A DNA stretch of 64,000 nt from Dokdonella sp. (GTDB lineage Bacteria; Pseudomonadota; Gammaproteobacteria; Xanthomonadales; Rhodanobacteraceae), in assembly GCF_019634775.1 (NCBI RefSeq), contig NZ_JAHCAS010000001.1, positions 1,990,894 through 2,054,893 on the forward strand, written 5' to 3'. Under the pieces are notes generated by a model. That model was not told the DNA's origin, searched no databases, and saw nothing but the letters and a program-made list of their open reading frames with translations. The translations under genes were made by a program, and so were the position numbers. Below are positions 56,153 through 64,000 of this stretch, one piece after another; position 1 is the first letter of the stretch, and every line of letters starts with the position of its first letter.

Positions 56153-57787
56153 CTACCGCGTCGCCGGCTTCGGCGTCGGCGCGGCCAGCGAGGCGACCGG
56201 CGAGAGAGTGATGCGGAAGCAGGCACCGCCGCCTGCGACGGGTACGTATTCGAGGGAGGCCTGGCTCGACTCGCACATCTGCTTGGCGAGGTAGAGGCCG
56301 AGACCGGTGCCGTATTCGCTGGTGGTGAAGAACGGATCGAATATCTGCGCGGCAACCTTCTGCGGGATGCCGGGGCCTCGGTCGACGACTTCGAGCATTG
56401 GCGGCCCCTTGTCGGTGGCGAGGCGGGCGACGACAACGACGCGTGCGGCAGCGCCGGGCTCGCGGCCATAGCGGATCGCGTTCTGCACGAGGTTCCACAC
56501 GACCTGGTGCAGGTGTTGCGGATCGACCATCGCCTCGACGCGGCGGTTCTGCGTGATCGCGCGCAAATGATCCTGGCCGAGATCGTTGGCCTGCTTGTAT
56601 TCCTCGACGAAGGCCAGTGCCCAGGCGTTGACGTCGATGCTCTCCGGCCGCGAGCGCTCGCGTCGTGACAACTGCAGGATGTTCTCGACGACCTCGTTGG
56701 CGCGCGTGCAGTGGTTGTTGACGATGTCGACCAGGCGGCGGTCTTCCTCGTGCAGGTTCTCCGACTCGGCGAGCAGTTGCGCCGAGTAGCGGATCGCCGC
56801 CAGCGGGTTGCGGATCTCGTGGGCGATCGAGGCCGACAGGCGACCAAGCGAGCTCAGGGTCATTTCCTCGGCACGCCGCGACAGCAGCGAGGTGTCGTCC
56901 AGGAAGATCAATACGTGGGCGTCATCGTTGGCGGTCATGCGCGAGAAGCGCGGGATGACTTCGGGCACGTCGATGGCCAGCGCGATCGGCGTCTGGTCGA
57001 TGCGACCGGAATGGCGCCAATGGTAGAGGCGACGCGACAGTTCGGGTGCGACGGCGCCGAGGTCGCGCTGGTTCGGCGACGGGTTGCCGATCAGGTGCCA
57101 GGCCGATTCGTTGATGGTCAGGATGTTGTTGGCATCGTCGACGAGGATGACGCCGGTCTTCATGCGCCGGATGATGAGGTCGTTGACCTGTTCGAGGTTG
57201 AACAGGTCAACACCGCGTTTTTCGGCCAGCGCTTCGGTTTCGCGCATCTGCCGGCCGAGGTGGGCACACAGACCGGCAACGGCGAGGTAGGCGACGCCGA
57301 ACAGCAAGGCTTCGAGGATGCTGCGCTCGCTGGCAACGCCGAGCGGGAACAATGCCGGCGCGATGATGCCGATCGCGGCGAGCACGGCGAGCAGGATCGA
57401 CTGGCGGAACGGCAGGAGCAGGGCGCCGACGCCGACGTTGACCAACAGCATGACCGGAATGGCAGCATGCCCGCCGGTCAGCGCCATCAACACGGCCGAT
57501 GCGGCGACGATGTCGATGGTCAGGGCGAAGCCGATGCTCGCGCCGATGCGACGGCGCATGCGGTCGGTCGAGATCAGCAGGACCAGGGCGAGGGCGAGAT
57601 AGGCCACCGCAACACCGCGGCCGAGCAGGGGGTGGCTGACCTTGATCCAGTCGAAGGCCAGCGAACTGAACACGAGGCCGCCATAGACCACCGCCTCGAG
57701 CACGCGATAGAGGTTGAAGAAATACAGTTCGCGCCGGGTCAGATCGCCGGAATCACTGGGTGGGCGGAGTAGTTGCTTGTCAGCCAA
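56153..57787 (-). CDS. pilS: PilS-type sensor histidine kinase
   Basis: A 544-residue sensor. Six N-terminal helices (residues 24-185) are followed by a PAS domain (about 205-310, MKTGVILVDDANNILTINES) and a kinase core: ASIAHEIRNPLAAIRYSAQL (phospho-His), NLVQNAIRYG (N box), VVDRGPGIP (G1), FDPFFTTSEYGTGLGLYLAK (F and G2). The six-helix-PAS-HisKA architecture matches PilS, which controls pilin transcription through PilR. PilR is normally encoded immediately downstream, but here only a REP pair and a convergent gene follow, so the partner must lie elsewhere. Assignment to PilS rather than another NtrB-like kinase is therefore less than certain. Confidence 0.8.
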   Translation of the reverse strand: MADKQLLRPPSDSGDLTRRELYFFNLYRVLEAVVYGGLVFSSLAFDWIKVSHPLLGRGVAVAYLALALVLLISTDRMRRRIGASIGFALTIDIVAASAVLMALTGGHAAIPVMLLVNVGVGALLLPFRQSILLAVLAAIGIIAPALFPLGVASERSILEALLFGVAYLAVAGLCAHLGRQMRETEALAEKRGVDLFNLEQVNDLIIRRMKTGVILVDDANNILTINESAWHLIGNPSPNQRDLGAVAPELSRRLYHWRHSGRIDQTPIALAIDVPEVIPRFSRMTANDDAHVLIFLDDTSLLSRRAEEMTLSSLGRLSASIAHEIRNPLAAIRYSAQLLAESENLHEEDRRLVDIVNNHCTRANEVVENILQLSRRERSRPESIDVNAWALAFVEEYKQANDLGQDHLRAITQNRRVEAMVDPQHLHQVVWNLVQNAIRYGREPGAAARVVVVARLATDKGPPMLEVVDRGPGIPQKVAAQIFDPFFTTSEYGTGLGLYLAKQMCESSQASLEYVPVAGGGACFRITLSPVASLAAPTPKPATR

Positions 57788-57994
57788 GGTGTTCTCCCCA
57801 GGGAATCACGAACTGGTCCCGGCCGTTGCTTGGGCGGCTCGCACAGGCCATGCACTGCGGAGCGATCCAGGTCGCGATACGGATCCAGTCGGAACAGTCC
57901 CCCGTTGCGCGAGTATAGGTCGGTCGGTGCAATCGCCAAAGCCACGCCGACGGGATGCGATATGCTCCAATCTTGTCGTCAGGGGGAGGGCGCC

Positions 57995-59689
57995 ATGAGA
58001 ACAATGATGTTGCGCAAGGCGGTGCTCGCCGGTGCGCTCGCTACCGGCCCGGCCTGGGCGGTACCCGCCCATTACGTCGTATTCGGCTTCGATGCGCAGG
58101 GTCGCATCGAGCCGCGCTTCCATGCCACGGTGGAACTGGCGGACGATGCCTCGACCGCGGTCGCGCTGTCGCTGCCTGATCACCTCGGCAACCGCTTGAA
58201 TTGGCACGCACTCAAGGATGGTCAGCGCGGCGCGCGGCGTGAGGTCGAGGTGTCGCGCGTGTTGCGCGCCGAGTTTGCGCATGACATCGACAGTGGCCAC
58301 GGCGAGATCGATGGCCAGCTGTCGCCCGATCCGGATCCGGCCTTCGTGCTGCGCGTGCCGGTGGCCGAGGCCGAGGTCGTCGAGTTCGAGACCACCGCGG
58401 GCATGCAGCGATTCGACCTGGCCGCATTGGCCGCGGATGCCGCGCGCCTGCCGCTGGCCGGCGGCGCACAGGCACGGATCGAGGCACCGTCGTCGCTGGC
58501 CGGTGCCGGCGGCAGCCCGGCCAATCGTGTCGACATCCTCGTGCTCGGCGATGGCTACACCAGCGGCCAGGAGGCGCTGTTCAACACGCATGTGGCTGCG
58601 CTGGAAGCGTCGATGTTCAACGTGACGCCGTACAAGGAATACGCGAACTTCGTGAACTGGCGCAGCGGTTTCATCGCCTCGGCGCAGTCCGGCGCCGACC
58701 ACCCGCTGTATCTGGCCGGCTGCGTGACGACTTCGTGTTGCGCCGATAGTGCCGCACAGGGCGATCCGCTGGCCGGCCAGTTCGTCGATACCGCGCTCGA
58801 CGGTCGTTTCTGCACGAACCAGATCCATCGCCTGCTGACGGTGAGCAGCGCCAAGGTGTTCGCCGCCGCCGCCGCGTATCCGAACTGGGACAAGCTCCTC
58901 GTCACCGTCAACGACCCGGTGTATGGCGGCTCAGGCGGCAGCTACGCGACCGTATCGGCGCACGCTCAGGCACCGCTGGTTGCCATCCATGAGTACGGCC
59001 ACAGCTTCCACAAGCTCGCCGACGAGTACACGACGCCGTATCCGGGTTTCCCGGCCTGCAGCGACCTCGGTACGCCGCAGACCTGCGAGGCGAACGTGAC
59101 CAACCAGAACGATGCAACGCTGGTCAAATGGCGCAGCTGGTTCACCCCGGGCATCGCCATCCCGACGCCGGCCGGCACGCCGGGCACCGGCCTGTTCGAA
59201 GGCGCGCGCTATCTCGTCGGCGGCATGTACCGGCCGACCAGCAACAGTTGCCTGATGCGCGTGCTCGGCTCGACCTTCTGCAACGTCTGCCGGCAGGAAT
59301 ACGTGAAGTTCCTCTATCGCGGCGGCTTCGGCACGCCGGCTGCCGGCATCGATCTGATCGAACCCGGCACCGAGTCGCCGTCGCCGGCCACGCCGGTGAT
59401 CGTTCCCACCGGCACGCCACGCACATTCTCGGCGACGATCCTGCGTCCTGTGATCGGCACGGTCAGCCTGCAGTGGTACCTCGACGGCGTGCCGATCGCC
59501 GGTGCGACCGGCGAATCGCACGTGTTCAGCCAGGCCGTGCCGACTCCGGCCGTGCGCACGCTCGAACTGCGCGCGATCGACACCACGCCGTTCGTCAACG
59601 CTGAGATGGCCGATGGCCTGACCACGCATGTGCGTACCTGGACGATCCAGATCAGCAACGACCTGTTGTTCAAGCACGGGTTTGAATAG
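57995..59689 (+). CDS. Secreted M64-family metallopeptidase
   Basis: A 564-residue exported protease. The signal peptide ends GPAWAVPA. Residues 25-150 form a beta-rich N-terminal domain. The M64 catalytic domain (about 170-450) starts NRVDILVLGDGYTSGQ and carries the zinc motif VAIHEYGHSFHKLADEY (HExxHxxxxxAD). Cys pairs (CVTTSCC, CNVC) suggest disulfides. An Ig-like domain follows (460-550), and the protein ends NDLLFKHGFE. This LF-x-x-GFE tail recurs at the ends of secreted proteins in related bacteria and may be an export or anchoring tag. The ATG at 57995 follows AGGGGGAGGG. It resembles IgA-peptidase (M64) proteins of unclear natural substrate. Confidence 0.88.
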   Translation: MRTMMLRKAVLAGALATGPAWAVPAHYVVFGFDAQGRIEPRFHATVELADDASTAVALSLPDHLGNRLNWHALKDGQRGARREVEVSRVLRAEFAHDIDSGHGEIDGQLSPDPDPAFVLRVPVAEAEVVEFETTAGMQRFDLAALAADAARLPLAGGAQARIEAPSSLAGAGGSPANRVDILVLGDGYTSGQEALFNTHVAALEASMFNVTPYKEYANFVNWRSGFIASAQSGADHPLYLAGCVTTSCCADSAAQGDPLAGQFVDTALDGRFCTNQIHRLLTVSSAKVFAAAAAYPNWDKLLVTVNDPVYGGSGGSYATVSAHAQAPLVAIHEYGHSFHKLADEYTTPYPGFPACSDLGTPQTCEANVTNQNDATLVKWRSWFTPGIAIPTPAGTPGTGLFEGARYLVGGMYRPTSNSCLMRVLGSTFCNVCRQEYVKFLYRGGFGTPAAGIDLIEPGTESPSPATPVIVPTGTPRTFSATILRPVIGTVSLQWYLDGVPIAGATGESHVFSQAVPTPAVRTLELRAIDTTPFVNAEMADGLTTHVRTWTIQISNDLLFKHGFE

Positions 59690-60108
59690 AGGCCGGCAGG
59701 GGAGGCTCTGATCAATTCCACAAAGGCGGACCGTCTTGCGCGAACGCAGATGGGCCGTGCCCCAGTTCGTCACCCGGCGCGACCGCACGCAGCGCGAGTT
59801 TCTTGTGCGAGGCAGCAATCAAGGCTGCCTCATCCGCCCGTTGGCGTGTCAGCCGGTTCTGACGAGCCGATGACCGTGGCCTGCCGTACCGGTATCCGGC
59901 CGCGCTGGCCAGGTTCAGGCGGCGAACCTCGCGGCCGCGACGCGGCCCGTTCGGCCTGCCTCGCCCCCTTTTTGCATTCGCAGCACGGATTGCTGAAAAT
60001 AGCCGTCGATTTTTCTGCGGACCGCCCCTTTCGGCAGTCCCCCGCCCCCTGTCCCGTCCACGCCGCTGTCGCGTGGATGGCCTGCGCAACCTCAGCCAAG
60101 GTGCATGC
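59690..60108. other. Intergenic region, 419 bases
   Basis: It holds a family B repeat at 59700 and otherwise no gene that I can support. The sucC promoter must lie in its second half; I see only weak -35/-10 candidates there. Confidence 0.5.
59700..59752 (+). repeat. Family B element, left end
   Basis: GGGAGGCTCTGATCAATTCC (59700-59719) matches 17 of 20 positions of the repeat consensus. The next 33 bases (ACAAAGGCGGACCGTCTTGC...) align with 17601-17633, so this is a second copy of the left end of the segment at 17581. No matching right end is visible. Confidence 0.6.
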
Positions 60109-61275
<1,167 letters not shown>

Positions 61276-61289
61276 GCGAAGGAACCCAC

Positions 61290-62162
61290 ATGAGCGTTTT
61301 GATCAACAAGAACACCAAGGTCATCACCCAGGGCTTCACCGGCCAGCAGGGCACCTTCCACTCGACCCAGGCACTCGACTACGGCACGAAACTGGTCGGC
61401 GGCGTGACGCCCGGCAAGGGCGGCACCACGCATATCGAACTGCCGGTGTTCGACACCGTCGCCGATGCGGTCGCCGAAACCGGTGCCGATGCCTCGATGA
61501 TCTTCGTGCCACCGCCGTTCGCTGCCGACGCGATCCTCGAAGCGGCCGACGCCGGCATCAAGGTCATCGTCGCGATCACCGAAGGCATCCCGGTGCTCGA
61601 CATGCTGCGCGTGAAGAACGTGCTGAAGTCGCATCCCGACGTCGTCCTCGTCGGCCCGAACTGCCCGGGCGTGATCACGCCGGGCGAGTGCAAGATCGGC
61701 ATCATGCCGGGCCACATCCACCGGCCCGGCAAGGTCGGCATCGTCTCGCGCTCCGGCACGCTGACCTACGAGGCGGTGTTCCAGACCACCAACGAGGGCC
61801 TCGGTCAGTCGACCTGCATCGGCATCGGCGGCGATCCGATCAATGGCCTCAACTTCATCGACTGCCTCAAGCTGTTCCAGGACGATCCGCAGACCGAAGG
61901 CATCATCATGGTCGGCGAGATCGGCGGCAGCGCCGAGGAGGAAGCCGCCGAGTTCATCGCCGAACACGTGACCAAGCCGGTCGTCGCCTTCATCGCCGGC
62001 GCTTCGGCCCCGGCCGGCAAGCGCATGGGCCATGCCGGCGCGATCATCTCCGGCGGCAAGGGCACCGCCGCGGCCAAGTTTGCGGCACTGGAGAAGGCCG
62101 GTGTCACCACGGTCAAGTCCCCGGCGGACCTCGGCAAGACGTTGGCGAAGAAGATGAAATAA
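61290..62162 (+). CDS. sucD: Succinyl-CoA synthetase, alpha subunit
   Basis: A 290-residue partner of SucC. The CoA-binding domain starts [20 protein letters not shown] and contains [30 protein letters not shown] and [14 protein letters not shown] follow. The phosphorylated His is in [17 protein letters not shown]. Length is within one residue of E. coli SucD. It forms the sucCD operon. In E. coli these genes follow sucAB; here they stand apart from them. Confidence 0.97.
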   Translation: MSVLINKNTKVITQGFTGQQGTFHSTQALDYGTKLVGGVTPGKGGTTHIELPVFDTVADAVAETGADASMIFVPPPFAADAILEAADAGIKVIVAITEGIPVLDMLRVKNVLKSHPDVVLVGPNCPGVITPGECKIGIMPGHIHRPGKVGIVSRSGTLTYEAVFQTTNEGLGQSTCIGIGGDPINGLNFIDCLKLFQDDPQTEGIIMVGEIGGSAEEEAAEFIAEHVTKPVVAFIAGASAPAGKRMGHAGAIISGGKGTAAAKFAALEKAGVTTVKSPADLGKTLAKKMK

Positions 62163-62181
62163 CGGGGCAAAAAGCGCCCCC

Positions 62182-62579
62182 TCAATCCACCCCATTCGCA
62201 AACAACTGGTCGTTCTCCCACGCACCGGCTTCGCAGGTGCCCCACAGGTTCAGGCCGCCGCTGCTCGCCGCGGTGTTGGCGTGGATGTGCGTGTCGGGAT
62301 TGAGCGTGAGGGCGAAGCCGGCCGCTTTTCCGCTGCCGCGCGCCGCGTGGTTGCCGCCGCCGGCAAGGCCTGGTTCGCATGGGTGGCATTGTTGGCGACC
62401 ATCACGTAGTCGAGCCCCGGCCCGTTGGCCAGGGCCGCCTGCAGGGCCTGGGCGATCGTCGCGAACTGGCAGCGCGGGTCGTCGAGGTCGCCGACGATGA
62501 AATACTTTGGCACCGCCATCGCCGTCGGGGCGGCAAGGCAGGCGAGGGCGAAAAGGCCGATCTTCAAGCTGCGGAACAT
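62182..62579 (-). pseudogene. Decayed secreted beta-helix-type protein
   Basis: Two minus-strand frames together look like the two ends of one secreted protein. The first (start ATG 62579) gives a signal peptide (MFRSLKIGLFALACLAAPTA), then FIVGDLDDPRCQFATIAQAL and a run to VMVANNATHANQA, typical of parallel beta-helix proteins with an internal repeat. The second, in another frame, ends LTLNPDTHIHANTAASSGGL and DQLFANGVD. The tail resembles the LFxxGFE tail of the M64 peptidase. A frameshift lies near 62330-62400, and a large internal part of the usual 300-plus-residue protein is missing, so this is a deletion remnant. It lies 19 bases after the convergent sucD stop. Confidence 0.6.
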
Positions 62580-62728
62580 GCGGGACCTCGCGAGGACATC
62601 GCAGGAAAATCTCCTGGCCGAGCCAATACGCGGTACGGGGACGAAAACCCCGATCCGCCGCGCGCGGCCACGCCCGGCGCATGGCAGACTCGAGCCTTCG
62701 ACGTTCAGCAGGCATTCGCGCGGTCGCA

Positions 62729-64000
62729 TGCAGGTCGCCACCTTCATCCACGGCAATCGGCTCGAGGTTCTCGCCGATCGCCTCATCGACGACGAGCTCG
62801 AGCGCCTCGACGCCGATCCGCTGCGTGCGCAGGTCATCGTCGTCGCCCATCCGGCGCTGGGTCGCTGGCTGCAGGAGCGCATCGCGCGACGCCTCGGCAT
62901 CGCCGCCAACATCGAGTTCCCGCTGCCGTCGTCGTTCGCCTGGAACATCCTGCGCGACACGCTCGGCGACCTGCCGAAGGAGTCGGCGTTCTCGCGCGAA
63001 GCGCTGGTCTGGCGCATCCACGCGGCCCTGCCGCAGTTGGCGCGGCAGCCGCGCTTCGGCGCGGTGCGCCGCTATCTCGGCGATGGCGGCGACGCACGCC
63101 GGCGCCACGACCTCGCCGTGCAGCTTGCGCGCAGCTACGACGAATACATGGTTGCGCGACCGGAATGGCTGGCGGCGTGGTCACGCGGAGACAGCATCGT
63201 CGACGACGAACACGAAGCCTGGCAGGCTGAGTTGTGGCGTCATCTCGTCGCAACCACCGAGGAGCCCGATCGCGCGACGCTGATGGCGCGGGCGGTCGCA
63301 CGCCTGCACGATCCGGCACCGCTGCCGGACACGCTGCCGCGCCATGCCGCCGTGTTCGGCGCGGCTTTCCTGCCGCCGCTGCTGCTCGAGTTCTTCCTCG
63401 CCCTGTCGACGCGCTTGCCGCTGCGCTTCTACCAGCCGAATCCCTGCCTCGACTACTGGGGCGACATCGTCTCCGACCGTGAGCGCCTGCAAGGTCTGTG
63501 GAAGACACACCGTCGTCGCGAAAGCCTCGCCCATGCCGAGGCCGGCCATCCGCTGCTCGCCTCGTGGGGCGTGCTCGGGCGCGAATACCTGAAGGAGATC
63601 CATGCGCCTGAACTGGTCGTCCACGACGACGATGCCTTCGTCCCGCCAGACTCGTCACACCTTCTCGGTTGGCTGCAGAAGGGCATCCTGCTGCTCGATC
63701 CGGAGCATGATCCGCCGCCGTCAGAAGCGCTGCTGTCGATCGAATTGCACGGCTGCCCGGATCGCCGGCGCGAGGTCGAGGTGCTGCGCGATCGCCTGCT
63801 GGCGATGATCGAACAGCGTTCCGACCTGTTGCCGCATGACATCCTGGTCATGTCGCCGCAGATCGATGCCTACGTGCCCTATATCGACGCCGTGTTCGGC
63901 AGCGCCGACGAGGTGCTGGCACTGCCGTACCGCATCAGCGATGTCGCGCTGAGCCGCGTGCATCCACTGATCGATGCCTTCCTGCGCGTGCTTGCGCTTG
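62729..64000 (+). CDS. recC: Exodeoxyribonuclease V gamma subunit (3' end beyond window)
   Basis: The first 424 residues of RecC, the Chi-scanning, inactive-helicase subunit of RecBCD, which processes double-strand breaks and foreign DNA. VATFIHGNRLEVLADRLIDD, IVVAHPALGRWLQERIARRL and GIAANIEFPLPSSFAWNIL match the RecC N-terminus; LARSYDEYMVARPEWLAAWS and ILVMSPQIDAYVPYIDAVFG follow. The frame is open to the window end. I chose the ATG at 62729 because the conserved N-terminal strand begins two residues later. recB and recD are expected downstream. Confidence 0.92.

Overview
The window looks like a chromosomal segment of a GC-rich gammaproteobacterium of the Xanthomonadales/Lysobacterales, most plausibly Rhodanobacteraceae (Dokdonella-like). 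The evidence is the fused aspartokinase-diaminopimelate decarboxylase followed by MurL and MurD2, many envelope and secreted proteins, a large TonB-dependent receptor, and REP-type repeats of the GTAGGAGC...GCGATGC kind. The genus is inferred from gene content and gene order; no rRNA or marker phylogeny is available here. No tRNA, rRNA or CRISPR array was seen.

Layout. 1-1.5 kb: a sulfotransferase (cut by the left edge) divergent from an aspartyl/asparaginyl beta-hydroxylase-like protein. 1.6-4.7 kb: pilU, a DUF4398/OmpA pair and a DUF465 protein. 4.9-8.4 kb: a reverse trans-sulfuration locus (cystathionine beta-synthase and a gamma-lyase-like enzyme) with a methyltransferase gene between them. 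8.4-14.5 kb: an accessory surface-glycan region (GT-C-like membrane protein, methyltransferase, GtrA, GtrB-like GT2, nucleotide-sugar epimerase) with insertion-sequence scars and an H-NS-like gene at its edge. 15-18.4 kb: an unknown protein, proS and a DUF4124 protein. 18.6-25.5 kb: a tightly overlapping operon joining phosphatidylserine synthase, a GAF-PP2C-HATPase phospho-switch protein, a STAS protein, an Mla-type lipid ABC transporter, a possible HolD, and RimI. 25.6-31 kb: DUF4785 protein, lipase and RapA. 31.2-36.7 kb: ABC exporter, amidohydrolase and a DesK/DesR-like two-component system. 36.8-42 kb: M48 peptidase, two YbjQ-type proteins, queA-tgt and rfbB. 42.2-51.3 kb: a tricorn-like protease, an orphan VapB antitoxin, lysAC, murL and murD2. 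51.7-60 kb: TonB receptor, prolyl aminopeptidase, pilS and an M64 peptidase. 60.1-64 kb: sucCD, a decayed secreted-protein gene, and the start of recC, which runs off the right edge.

The most interesting system is the 18.6-25.5 kb operon. A complete partner-switching module (PP2C phosphatase and HATPase kinase in one protein, plus its likely STAS substrate) overlaps the genes of an Mla/MCE phospholipid transporter and follows a phospholipid-synthesis gene. In known Mla systems a STAS protein (MlaB) binds the ATPase, so this arrangement suggests lipid transport controlled by STAS phosphorylation.

Two dispersed repeat families are visible. One is a REP-like palindrome occurring as inverted pairs between genes; three copies overlap the TAG stop codon of the preceding gene and one lies inside the tail of the antitoxin gene. 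The other is a 20-bp repeat, consensus GGGATGCTTTGATCAATCCC, in six copies; two of them bound a roughly 290-bp structured, MITE-like segment.
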